Origin: an archaeon
GTDB lineage: Archaea > Asgardarchaeota > Hermodarchaeia > Hermodarchaeales > Hermodarchaeaceae
NCBI GenBank assembly: GCA_016550485.1
Contig: JABXGV010000255.1
Coordinates: forward strand, 1 to 9,311
Direction: 5' to 3'
Length of the DNA stretch: 9,311 bases
Below the pieces are notes generated by a model, which saw only the letters and a program-made list of their open reading frames with translations, had not been told where the DNA came from and made no database searches. This document shows, in pieces, positions 1 through 7,266 of this stretch. The position numbers and the translations under genes are program-made. Position 1 is the first letter of the stretch. The number at the start of each line of letters is the position of its first letter.

Positions 1-398
1 CCTACTATTATGACACTCAGCGGCGAGTGTACGTACAAGATGACTTGGAGGTTACCAAAGAGCGGCTCGAGCTGCATCATCACTGGTACCCCCAAAACCT
101 GAAGAATATTTATGGCTGCATATCCATACGCGAGTTGCAGCGGCCACACATCAACAAAGACAGCGATTCCCACAGAAATCCCGAGGACCACAATGAACCG
201 GATATTATCACGGAGACGGAATCCGCGGCTCGACTGAAGGAACATAATCACCCCCACGATGATGACCAAGACCGCAACCCCAGAGAGAGATGGACCCAGC
301 ACGGCAAACCCTACCCCACCAACAGAGATGATGACAAACCCCACCACAAACATCTGCGCAGGCGATAAGAAACTTAGGAAGAATCGACGAGAAGCCAT
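1..398 (-). CDS. Archaeosortase/exosortase-like multi-pass membrane protein, N-terminal part (cut by window edge)
   Basis: The minus-strand frame is open from an ATG at 398 to the window edge, giving 132 residues (MASRRFFLSF...) without a stop. A GGAG about 10 nt upstream supports the start. Three hydrophobic segments lie at about residues 16-35, 38-55 and 67-85. They are followed by the stretch LQLAYGYAAINILQVLGVPV (87-106) and another hydrophobic stretch from 117 onward. This order, two short helices, an Arg-containing loop, then a helix leading into an A..ILQ.LGVPV pattern, is what archaeosortases and exosortases show before their catalytic Cys. Such enzymes are membrane transpeptidases that cleave C-terminal sorting signals and transfer surface proteins to a lipid. 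The region where the Cys would be expected (around 122-126, YVHSP) shows none, and the Arg residues of the active site lie outside the window. It is therefore either a divergent or inactive member, or an unrelated membrane protein. The opposite-strand frame over 27-368 is rich in His, Asp and Pro and is its antisense shadow. Confidence 0.5.
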   Translation of the reverse strand, partial: MASRRFFLSFLSPAQMFVVGFVIISVGGVGFAVLGPSLSGVAVLVIIVGVIMFLQSSRGFRLRDNIRFIVVLGISVGIAVFVDVWPLQLAYGYAAINILQVLGVPVMMQLEPLFGNLQVILYVHSPLSVIIV

Positions 399-461
399 CA
401 CATGGTGTCTCCGAACCTTTTTATGTTTCAACCTCTGGAGTACCCTTGAGGTTATTATGGG
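399..461. promoter_or_regulatory. Divergent promoter region between the archaeosortase-like gene and the surface-protein gene
   Basis: Only 63 nt separate the two starts, so both promoters must overlap. For the plus gene, CTTTTTATGTTT at 417-428 is a possible TATA box about 35-45 nt before the TTG start, with GAGGT at 448-452 as ribosome binding site. For the minus gene, the reverse complement of 451-458 (CATAATAA) is a possible TATA box about 55 nt before its ATG. These are weak matches read by eye. The shared region suggests co-regulation but does not show it. Confidence 0.3.
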
Positions 462-1409
462 TTGGACTCGAGGAGTCTAAAGATAGTTGTTCCTGTTCTA
501 TTTTTCGCCGTTTGGCTGGGAGTGCCGGTTTCGCCTGGGCTAAGGGCTCAGCCTCCCCTGAGGCCATTCGCTGGGCAGCAGATAAGCTACCAATGGACCG
601 TAGCCGTGGATGCCCGTGATTTCTTTCCGGGGCAAGACGCACAAATGAGTATCTCCGCGACGATTGTGTATGTGGTTCAAAGAACGCTCATCGATGGCTA
701 CGAAGCATCCGTGAGTGTAGATGGCACTATCCTATGGCCTGCTAGCAGCATCGATAGACAAGTGAACCGCACAACCACAGAGTATTATGGAGCGGCAGAG
801 TTCACAGTGAGTGAGGAAGTGCTGGGCGCGGTCAATACCTTCGAACTCAGTTATGTAGCCTACGTCCATAGCACTGGAGCAGTAGAAACCTTCGTTGGAT
901 CCTACACTATTGGAGCCATCTGCCGATTCACGGGAACTTACTTCTTCGGAGTACAGTTTGTCCTTGATACGCCTGGTCAGCGAGGGGTCTTTTTCTTCGA
1001 CGATATCAACGCCGGCGTAGGCGACATAGTGGGTACATGGGGAACCTACTACGGCACAGTCCTAGCGCACACGACACTCGCGACCGCAGTAGGGGATCGA
1101 CCTGCCATTCACGTCGAAACCCAGAGTAGCTACGAATCACCCACCTATAACTCAACAATTCGGGCGATGTACCATTATGATTGCGACACTGGATTTCTCC
1201 TACGAATCAACGCCTTTGAAGCCGACGAAACCTTCGTTGATACCTTACATGGTATTGTCAACCGTACAATATCTGGTGAAATCACGGCAACCAATATGTA
1301 TCTTCCCCGCTTTGAACACGTATTGCCCTGGCTCCTCGTTATCATAATCCCTTGCATTGTGTTGGTGTTGGCTATTCTAATCTACCGCCGATATCTCCGA
1401 AGCGGGTAG
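462..1409 (+). CDS. Secreted, C-terminally membrane-anchored surface protein of unknown function
   Basis: This is a 315-residue protein. The TTG start at 462 is chosen because GAGGT (448-452) sits 9 nt upstream, and because it places a complete signal peptide at the N terminus: basic MDSRSLK, a hydrophobic core at about 8-26, then a likely cleavage after LRA (27-29). The next ATG in frame would remove the signal. Residues 30-285 are polar and beta-rich, with repeated aromatic/Thr/Val patterns and three N-glycosylation sequons (N102, N230, N267). A YDCDTGFLL-type segment (239-247) resembles a pattern I recall from archaeal surface proteins. Residues 287-307 form a transmembrane helix followed by YRRYLRSG, so the ectodomain faces outside and the tail is basic. 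This layout matches archaeosortase substrates, but no standard motif such as PGF precedes the helix (the local sequence is LPRFEHVLPW). The protein is divergently paired with the archaeosortase-like gene. No enzymatic domain was recognised. Confidence 0.75.
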   Translation: MDSRSLKIVVPVLFFAVWLGVPVSPGLRAQPPLRPFAGQQISYQWTVAVDARDFFPGQDAQMSISATIVYVVQRTLIDGYEASVSVDGTILWPASSIDRQVNRTTTEYYGAAEFTVSEEVLGAVNTFELSYVAYVHSTGAVETFVGSYTIGAICRFTGTYFFGVQFVLDTPGQRGVFFFDDINAGVGDIVGTWGTYYGTVLAHTTLATAVGDRPAIHVETQSSYESPTYNSTIRAMYHYDCDTGFLLRINAFEADETFVDTLHGIVNRTISGEITATNMYLPRFEHVLPWLLVIIIPCIVLVLAILIYRRYLRSG

Positions 1410-1416
1410 AACTCAT

Positions 1417-2310
1417 CTAGAGGCGTTGTCTTCTCCCGGTAGCATCAAGGGTTGATTTCCCGAAATCTGTGTTGTAGAGTTGGCTAGCTGGGAACACGGG
1501 TCCTTCAGTGCACACTCTGGACCCCTTGATGTCAATGATGCAGTGTCCACATATTCCGACGCCGCATTTCATGTAGCGTTCAAGGCTGACCTGGAGGGGA
1601 AGCTCATACTTCTTTGCTAGTTTTACTAGCCCTTTGAGCATGGGTTCAGGTCCGCAGGCAAAGCAAGCAGCATAGCCCTCAGCGCCTGCTGCCCTTCGCT
1701 GCTTAAGAAGCACCTCTGCGCCCTGAACTGCTGTCCCCTGTGTTCCTGCTGTTCCATCATCAGTGGTAAGCACTAGGGTGTGGGTTAAGCAGTTGAAGCG
1801 GCGACGATAAAGCAGCTCTGATTCAGTAGTGGCACCAAGTACCACATCGACTTCCCAATCTCCATGGAGGGCTGAGTCCGTGGCGAAGAGGATGGGAGGA
1901 GCGCCACAACCACCGGCGACAACCAATAGGGACTGGGGAGGAGGCTTTCCTTCACTGATGGGTAGCTCGAATCCTTTTCCGAGAGGTCCTCGGAGCCCCA
2001 GCAAGTCCCCTCGCTTGGTCTTGTGGAGGTGTCGTGTCGCTTCGCCAACCAGAGCTGCGGCGAACTCTACGTGTCCTTCATCAGGCTCTACGGCAGCTAT
2101 ACTCATGGGTATCTCATCTACTCCCGGAATCCAGACCATCATGAACTGGCCGGGCGTTGCTGTACGAGCAATCGCGGGGGCACTGAGCACGAAGGCTTTG
2201 ATCTTGGGAGTTTCCTTGGATACCTCTAGGATGGGGGTCACATGGTGTCGAAGCGTTGGGGGAGCTACAGGAGCAGCCAGAGAGATTCTTTCTTCGCGTC
2301 TGGGAGCCAT
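1417..2310 (-). CDS. pyrK: Dihydroorotate dehydrogenase electron-transfer subunit (FAD, 2Fe-2S)
   Basis: This is a 297-residue PyrK, which carries electrons from the FMN of PyrD through a 2Fe-2S cluster and FAD to NAD+. Visible motifs in order: PGQF (53-56) and IPMS (67-70) of the flavin-binding barrel; GPLGKGF (108-114); the nucleotide-binding turn VAGGCGAPP (131-139); CGPEPML (219-225); and a cluster site with C249, C254, C257 and C267 (CX4CX2CX9C) followed by EGPVF. The whole order is diagnostic of PyrK. The reading frame is open further upstream, to 2478, but that part overlaps pyrC in another frame. The start at 2310 is preferred because GGAGG (2324-2320) lies 9 nt before it. An ATG at 2319 directly abuts that ribosome binding site and is unlikely. 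One nucleotide separates the start from the pyrC stop, so translation is probably coupled. The 3' end lies 7 nt from the convergent surface-protein gene. It is the third gene of the pyrD-pyrC-pyrK operon. Confidence 0.93.
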   Translation of the reverse strand: MAPRREERISLAAPVAPPTLRHHVTPILEVSKETPKIKAFVLSAPAIARTATPGQFMMVWIPGVDEIPMSIAAVEPDEGHVEFAAALVGEATRHLHKTKRGDLLGLRGPLGKGFELPISEGKPPPQSLLVVAGGCGAPPILFATDSALHGDWEVDVVLGATTESELLYRRRFNCLTHTLVLTTDDGTAGTQGTAVQGAEVLLKQRRAAGAEGYAACFACGPEPMLKGLVKLAKKYELPLQVSLERYMKCGVGICGHCIIDIKGSRVCTEGPVFPASQLYNTDFGKSTLDATGRRQRL

Positions 2311-2311
2311 T

Positions 2312-3637
2312 TCAGTCATCCTCCATAAAGATAGTTTTACCCCTGAAAATCGTGCGGCGAACCTTTCCTCGTACCTCCCACCCTTCAAAGGGAGTGTACT
2401 TTGTCTTGCCGTGAAGCGCATCGCCTCTAATCTTGTATTTCGCTTTGTGATCAAAGATGACAAGGTCGGCGTATGCACCTTCGATGATGTGACCTTGGAA
2501 GCGGTCGTGGATGTTCCGAAGGTTAAACCAGAGGGAGGGATAAAAGCTCAGAAGCTTATGCAGCGAGTGGAGGGGGAACCCTGCTTTATGCACGAAGTAG
2601 GTGTGGAGAAGCGGGAGCGTGGTTTCGACCCCGGGGATGCCACCAGGAGCTGACGCAAAATCTGGATGGCCACCCATTTTTTCTTCGAGGGTGTGTGGGG
2701 CATGGTCTGACGCAATGAGGTTCACCTTAAATTCAAGACACGCATCGACCAGCGCTTTTCTATCCGATTCAGAGCGGAGGGGAGGGTAGCACTTAGCGAT
2801 AGGACCGATTTCTTCTAGGTCATTCTGTGTGAGGAGCAGATGATGAGGGGTGACTTCACAGGTTACTCTTACACCACGTTTTTGTGCTGCGAGAACGGAG
2901 CGAAGCCCGGCTGCGGTGCTGATGTGGCAGATATGAGTGTGTGCGCTGAGGTGTTGTTGCACTACGTAGTCGATTGCCTGAAATTCCGCTTTAGCTGGAC
3001 GGCTTCTGAGGAAATCTCGGGCACTCCTCCCTTCAGGTTCTGTGAGGAGAGCAGGATCTTCAGCGTGGATTGTGAGGGGAGTATCTAATGAGGCGAGAGC
3101 CGGAATACAGGGAGCTTCACCATGAGGCATGTAGATTTTGAAGGAGGACACTAGCTCGCCCTGCATTTGTTCCGCTGCCTCGATGTTGACCTGTACATCC
3201 TCCGTCGAATCTGGATTCCCGAAGCTACTAGCGCCACCGATTATTGGAGGGCCTACGTGGAATCGGTAATCGATAATAGACTTCTCATCCGCAAGGAGTC
3301 GTTTCTCTGCGAGTCGTTCAGGACTGTTTGTGGGAGGGTTGGTATTCGGCATATCAGCAACGGTGGTTACTCCTCCAGCCGCCGCTGCGAGTGATCCTGA
3401 GGCAAAATCCTCCTTTTCGGGGTAGCCAGGATCGCGGAAGTGAACATGCATATCAACTAGCCCCGGCATCACGATGCACCTCTTGGCATCAATTACTCGT
3501 GCAGCATTCGCTGTTGCTGCAGCCCCCGGTTTCAGGATGGCGGTGATAAAACCTCCATCGACTATTATGTCCGCAGGTTCCACTCCGGTCATGAAGATAA
3601 CTTGGCCATTGGTTATCTTGAGGTCGTGAGTACCCAT
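2312..3637 (-). CDS. pyrC: Dihydroorotase
   Basis: This 441-residue amidohydrolase is full length for a type I dihydroorotase. It cyclises N-carbamoyl-L-aspartate to dihydroorotate, the third step of pyrimidine synthesis, in the cytosol. Metal and substrate residues can be read off: H64 and H66 with R68 in MHVHFRDPG; N98 in DMPNTNP; K167 in FKIYM, the expected carboxylated lysine bridging two zinc ions; H191 in TIHAED; H238 in HICHIST; and D311 in ASDHAPHT. TCEVTPHHLLL (259-269) and APGGIPGVETTLPLL (330-344) are further family signatures. An N-terminal beta segment (1-55) and a C-terminal segment ending in VRRTIFRGK complete the composite beta domain typical of the superfamily. The lysine separates it from class I enzymes that use Asp at this position. 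The start at 3637 has an AGGA 11 nt upstream. It follows pyrD by 41 nt and pyrK follows after 1 nt, so all three are probably cotranscribed. Hydantoinase or allantoinase are alternatives by fold, but the operon makes dihydroorotase by far the likeliest. Confidence 0.94.
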   Translation of the reverse strand: MGTHDLKITNGQVIFMTGVEPADIIVDGGFITAILKPGAAATANAARVIDAKRCIVMPGLVDMHVHFRDPGYPEKEDFASGSLAAAAGGVTTVADMPNTNPPTNSPERLAEKRLLADEKSIIDYRFHVGPPIIGGASSFGNPDSTEDVQVNIEAAEQMQGELVSSFKIYMPHGEAPCIPALASLDTPLTIHAEDPALLTEPEGRSARDFLRSRPAKAEFQAIDYVVQQHLSAHTHICHISTAAGLRSVLAAQKRGVRVTCEVTPHHLLLTQNDLEEIGPIAKCYPPLRSESDRKALVDACLEFKVNLIASDHAPHTLEEKMGGHPDFASAPGGIPGVETTLPLLHTYFVHKAGFPLHSLHKLLSFYPSLWFNLRNIHDRFQGHIIEGAYADLVIFDHKAKYKIRGDALHGKTKYTPFEGWEVRGKVRRTIFRGKTIFMEDD

Positions 3638-3678
3638 CTGTTCATCAATCCTATTCCAGTCGCTTTCTCTGCTGCGGA

Positions 3679-4644
3679 TTAATCTTTGTTCTTTTTCAGG
3701 CCCCCAACGAGGGGTTCGAGTGTTTCTATTCCATGGCGCTGCTTGTATTGGACGTGCTGAAGGCAGATTTGTCTAAAGATCGTGGAGCCTTCGAGTAATA
3801 CACCTGTCCCGATTTCGACCGCTCTAGCCCCTGCGAGCAGAAATTCAATGACGTCAGTCCCATCTAGAATGCCACCAACCCCGATAATCGGGATTCTGAG
3901 TTCGGAACGGTAGAGTTCCCAGACCGCGCGTACCGCGATGGGTTTAATGGCAGGCCCTGAAAGCCCTCCGATGCCTCTACCTAATGAGGGGCGCTGCGCC
4001 TCTACATCTAAGGCTAGTGCAGGTAAAGTGTTAATCGCAACTATGGCTGCTGCGCCGGCGGCTTCAGCGGCAAGAGCTGCTTTTACTAGTCGAGGATAGT
4101 CAGTGGTTCCGGGCATCTTCACCCAGACTGGTATTTCCTCACCAATCGCCTTGCTCACCGCTTTTACGACCGCTGAAACATGGGACGGCTTAAGACCTTG
4201 GGCATAGAAGGTGCCGACATGGGGACAGGATACATTCAGTTCTAATGCCTTAATACCCGTCCCCGCAAGTTGTGTGGCGACCTTCCGATACTGAGCAGAC
4301 CTGTTGCCTATGACACTCCCGATAACGCAGGCGCCTTCTTTCACTGCAGCCTTAATTTCGGGGAGGTACTTCTTCACTCCCGGATTGGGGAGCCCCATCG
4401 CGTTTAGCAACCCACCGCCCCGCACTCCAACGATTCTTGGTCCAGGATGACCCGGTTGCGCCTTGATACCAACGGACTTGGTAACCACAGCGCCTGCACC
4501 GCCCTGCCATGCCCTCATCAGTCCGCCAGCGGTAACTCCAAGAACACCCGATGCGAGGATAGTAGGATTCTCGAGTTGAAGAGAGCCAATCTTGGTCTGT
4601 AAGTTTTCTTCGTATCGGTAGGAGGACGTTGTCATTAACTCCAT
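3679..4644 (-). CDS. pyrD: Dihydroorotate dehydrogenase, class 1B catalytic subunit (FMN)
   Basis: This 321-residue TIM-barrel flavoprotein oxidises dihydroorotate to orotate and needs PyrK to pass electrons to NAD+. Class 1B is indicated by the active-site Cys C140 in NVSCPHVGT (137-145); class 2 enzymes have Ser here. The cognate PyrK in the operon agrees. Other signatures are VVTKS (K56), NAMGLPNPG (81-89), VWVKMPG (K176), INT (204-206), RPSLGRGIGGLSGPAIKPIA (218-237), IIGVGGI (253-259) for the FMN phosphate, and GARAVEIGT (272-280). The start is uncertain: M1 at 4644 has no clear ribosome binding site, and M4 at 4635 has GGAG only 3 nt away. Either a short leader or a leaderless transcript would fit M1. 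The core fold begins around residue 15, so both starts give a complete enzyme. It is the first gene of pyrD-pyrC-pyrK, with a divergent promoter region upstream. Confidence 0.95.
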   Translation of the reverse strand: MELMTTSSYRYEENLQTKIGSLQLENPTILASGVLGVTAGGLMRAWQGGAGAVVTKSVGIKAQPGHPGPRIVGVRGGGLLNAMGLPNPGVKKYLPEIKAAVKEGACVIGSVIGNRSAQYRKVATQLAGTGIKALELNVSCPHVGTFYAQGLKPSHVSAVVKAVSKAIGEEIPVWVKMPGTTDYPRLVKAALAAEAAGAAAIVAINTLPALALDVEAQRPSLGRGIGGLSGPAIKPIAVRAVWELYRSELRIPIIGVGGILDGTDVIEFLLAGARAVEIGTGVLLEGSTIFRQICLQHVQYKQRHGIETLEPLVGGLKKNKD

Positions 4645-4772
4645 CGGCTAACAGGTTAATTAGTGGCAACATGGAATCTAGGGTATCAAAAAGGTTGTTA
4701 CTCAGCAACTAAAACTTACGTCGGGGAATAAACCTTTATTGTGAAGAACCAATGATTATTTGGTGACATAAA
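4645..4772. promoter_or_regulatory. Divergent promoter region between pyrD and the unknown two-gene operon
   Basis: The 128-nt intergenic segment has starts facing outward on both sides. AATAAACCTTTATT at 4727-4740 is a near-perfect palindrome (AATAAA, CC, TTTATT) that offers a TATA-like element on each strand. On the plus strand it lies about 33 nt before the GTG at 4773. On the minus strand it lies about 85 nt before pyrD. A second candidate for pyrD is the reverse complement of 4683-4694 (CCTTTTTGATAC), about 40-50 nt from its start. GGTGA (4762-4766), 6 nt before the GTG, is the ribosome binding site of the plus gene. Which element is used cannot be decided from sequence. Confidence 0.4.
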
Positions 4773-5972
4773 GTGTCAGAAGAGGAAGATACACTCATTA
4801 GTGAAGAGTTGATTCGAAACTCCTTGACTGTTTGTGTTTTCAGCACATTAGATGATTCCGGTGTGCCCCACAACGCACCTGTTATCATCGGTGGAGAGGA
4901 GCTTATTGAAGACGAGGATGTTCGCATCCTTGTTGAAGAAGGATTTGGACAACTAAACATCGCTGACCTATACGGGATAAAGAACTACATTCTTCGCTCT
5001 ATTATTTACATGAATGAGCAGCTAGGACAAGAGATCAAGATTGTGCCCAACGTTTTCATGGTCAAGGATTTTTTTCAGGGCTCGGATTTCATTCTTCTTT
5101 TGATAACGCCGTACTCGGACCTCAACATCTCTAAGCTACTCAGCCTATCCGAATACGTGGTAAAGAGCTATCTCGGAACCCATAAGCGAACGGAGCACGT
5201 GTTTGCCGAGCAGGCCTCAGAGAAAATCCTACAAAGAGATCAATCAGCTCGAGCACTCGCCTCAATGGTCCATCATAATATTTTTCAGCGTCGAGAGCTC
5301 CGCGGAGGCGTTGATGACGCGGTAGGAGAAGCATTCCTTTCCACCATCCTTTTCACTCAATCAGGTATTATCGAAGGCGAGAGGCGCTGCAACAAATGCA
5401 AAGAAGCATACACTGAAGGCGAAACCTGCCCAAAGTGTGAAACACCCTTAACCAAAATGCCACCGATTCTGAACGTTGAAGAACTATACTTTGCCTTCCC
5501 TGAGGTAGCAGCTCGAAAGGAAAAGGAAACCCACGTTAATCCCCTCGAGATTATTAATTTCTTCTTCCACGCACTCATACCGCATTCAGTCAGGCGTGCC
5601 ATTACAAGCGTCAATCCGGCTGTCTTTGCGGGACTCCTGTCAACACCAGTGCGGGTAATCTATAATGTGCCAGATAGCAAAGATGTCATCGACGTGTACA
5701 CTCTACACCGAGTCGCTGACGACAAGGTCTATTCAGTAACTGCAGTTGCTGATAGCCGGTATAAAGGGCTCAGGCTTCCAACCTACTTGTCGGAGCGGGT
5801 TTTCGTCAGAGACCTTCGCGAAGGGCTGGCGAAAGGCCAGACAGAAAGAGAGATTATCTCAAAGAGCGAAATCATCTCAGGTTGGCATATCTCTCCTCGC
5901 TACAAGTTTCGAGAAATTGCAGATAATGAGGAACTGCAGAGTTTTGGGGTGATGCGAGATGCATCGAGTTGA
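4773..5972 (+). CDS. Hypothetical protein with a central four-cysteine zinc ribbon (first gene of a pair)
   Basis: This is a 399-residue protein of no family I recognise. The GTG start at 4773 is chosen for the strong GGTGA ribosome binding site 6 nt upstream. It has no signal peptide or membrane helix, so it is probably cytosolic. Residues 1-20 are acidic. Residues 18-135 alternate strands and helices: TVCVFST, a Gly/Pro turn, APVIIGG, a helix at about 62-82, then IKIVPNVFMV, DFILLLI and a helix at about 118-134. This order recalls small longin or roadblock domains, but that is only an inference. A helical link (140-195) leads to a zinc ribbon with C206, C209, C219 and C222 (CX2CX9CX2C). The C-terminal half (230-399) is mixed, with a hydrophobic segment at about 257-270 and a strand-rich part at about 292-326 (VRVIYNV, VIDVYTL, YSVTAV). 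The stop overlaps the next gene by 14 nt, implying coupled translation and a shared task. Confidence 0.85.
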   Translation: MSEEEDTLISEELIRNSLTVCVFSTLDDSGVPHNAPVIIGGEELIEDEDVRILVEEGFGQLNIADLYGIKNYILRSIIYMNEQLGQEIKIVPNVFMVKDFFQGSDFILLLITPYSDLNISKLLSLSEYVVKSYLGTHKRTEHVFAEQASEKILQRDQSARALASMVHHNIFQRRELRGGVDDAVGEAFLSTILFTQSGIIEGERRCNKCKEAYTEGETCPKCETPLTKMPPILNVEELYFAFPEVAARKEKETHVNPLEIINFFFHALIPHSVRRAITSVNPAVFAGLLSTPVRVIYNVPDSKDVIDVYTLHRVADDKVYSVTAVADSRYKGLRLPTYLSERVFVRDLREGLAKGQTEREIISKSEIISGWHISPRYKFREIADNEELQSFGVMRDASS

Positions 5973-7266
5973 AAGAACCCATCAAGATATCGTTGACGAA
6001 TATAGACAGAAGTTTGTTGAAACCGCCGGGAAAATCCAGAGGTTCCGAGATCAACACAAACGTGTGGTCCAAGAAACTGCTGGAAAAATGACAGACCAAG
6101 CCGGTGAACACACAGATTTAGAGCTAGTTGTTGCTGCCTATCATCTGGCGAAAATAGACGAACTGATTCATTACACACCCGAAGAGTTTGCTGATGATGT
6201 TATCACTCTACGGAACACCTTGAAAGCCATTGAGCCTCCGCCACCAAAACCAAAACCCGCGCCGACTGTGGGGCGGGAAAGGGTCGTCTTGAAAAGTATC
6301 CACGCAGAACCTGAAACGCCTGCTGAAATTAAACAGGAATTAAAGATTCTTGCCTTGCTGGTGAACAGCCTTGGAGCGGCTTGGAGCACACCAATTGACG
6401 CTCATAAAATCATAGTAGATGAAAAGATAGCCGACACCCCTGATGAAGTTGTGCAGGCTTCAATCATCATGAACGTCCTCCAGCCCTGGATTTCAGTGGT
6501 CACTGACCTCCACCACAAAGACCTCTTTGACCCAGATCTTCGATGGCTCGTCAGCCTGAGAACTTACACCTTTGAAGAAAATCTACGTAGAAAGGACAAA
6601 GAAATTGAACCAAGAAACCCCAGCCGAATCTATGGAGAATTGACAGCCAGTTACCCCATCGCCTTTGGTGAAGAATATCAATGGGACATTCTCTTTTTTG
6701 GACTCATTAGACCACTTTGGTCTAAGCTGGTAGAAATCGCGGAATCCGCTATCACCACCGGAAAGGAGGAACTTGAGGCTGACCGCCGCGCCACCCCCCA
6801 GATACAAAAGGCCTTGGAGGAACAAAAAGAACTTCAATTTAGTATTGAATTCGCGCAAGCCCCGCTGGAATTCCGCCTCCACCATGTCTTCCGGCGAGGA
6901 CAAGAATTCACCGAGAAGCACGAAGCTCTCTTCGAATCCCTCATGGACCGAGTTCTGAGAAGAACCTTAGTGGAGAAGTACGGAGTTCAAGATATCAAGG
7001 ACCAAAGTGAACTCCTAGATATTGCCTCTGAACTTATCATGTCCCTGGTTGGTCGGTTCCCTGAATTGCTCCTCCCCATAGTCGATCATAGCGAGCGCAA
7101 GGAATACTATAATGACCCCGCAGCGTTCCTAAAGAAGTACAAAGAAGAAGTAGAAACAAGAATTCAACAACAGATTCGCAGAGGAGCTGGTATGAAGATC
7201 ACACCCTTTTCGGTGGGCAGAGCCTTTGCGAAGTACATCAAACTAGCTGCATCCATGCAAAGATAA
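5959..7266 (+). CDS. Hypothetical mostly helical protein with a proline-rich linker (second gene of a pair)
   Basis: This is a 435-residue protein of no family I recognise. The ATG at 5959 is chosen for GGTGA (5948-5952) 6 nt upstream, the same signal and spacing as the preceding gene, whose last 14 nt it overlaps. Residues 1-92 are highly charged and helical with coiled-coil-like spacing (for example 8-45). A linker follows, EPPPPKPKPAPTV (92-104). The region 105-435 is also mainly helical. It contains conserved-looking aromatic patches (WISVVTDLHHKDLFDPDLRW at 177-196; YQWDILFFGLIRPLW at 240-254) and a charged helix at about 264-295. It is soluble, with no signal peptide and no metal-binding Cys pattern. 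The close coupling suggests that it works with the zinc-ribbon protein, perhaps as a heteromeric scaffold or regulatory complex. That is inference, and no catalytic motif was seen. Confidence 0.85.
   Translation: MHRVERTHQDIVDEYRQKFVETAGKIQRFRDQHKRVVQETAGKMTDQAGEHTDLELVVAAYHLAKIDELIHYTPEEFADDVITLRNTLKAIEPPPPKPKPAPTVGRERVVLKSIHAEPETPAEIKQELKILALLVNSLGAAWSTPIDAHKIIVDEKIADTPDEVVQASIIMNVLQPWISVVTDLHHKDLFDPDLRWLVSLRTYTFEENLRRKDKEIEPRNPSRIYGELTASYPIAFGEEYQWDILFFGLIRPLWSKLVEIAESAITTGKEELEADRRATPQIQKALEEQKELQFSIEFAQAPLEFRLHHVFRRGQEFTEKHEALFESLMDRVLRRTLVEKYGVQDIKDQSELLDIASELIMSLVGRFPELLLPIVDHSERKEYYNDPAAFLKKYKEEVETRIQQQIRRGAGMKITPFSVGRAFAKYIKLAASMQR

Noticed and set aside
27..368. Plus-strand open frame of 113 codons
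   Set aside because: Composition is dominated by His, Asp, Pro and Arg with no fold-like pattern. It is antisense to the hydrophobic membrane-protein frame on the minus strand, which explains it.
2311..2478. N-terminal extension of pyrK up to 2478
   Set aside because: It overlaps the pyrC coding region by about 165 nt, and a well-placed GGAGG supports the start at 2310. PyrK proteins do not carry such an extension.
1829..2653. Long plus-strand open frame (274 codons)
   Set aside because: It lies antisense to pyrK and pyrC, whose family motifs are unmistakable. Its own protein shows no motif and has shadow-like Ser/Arg/Pro content.
6583..6921. Minus-strand open frame of 112 codons
   Set aside because: It is antisense to the middle of the 435-residue gene, with no ribosome binding site or recognisable domain.
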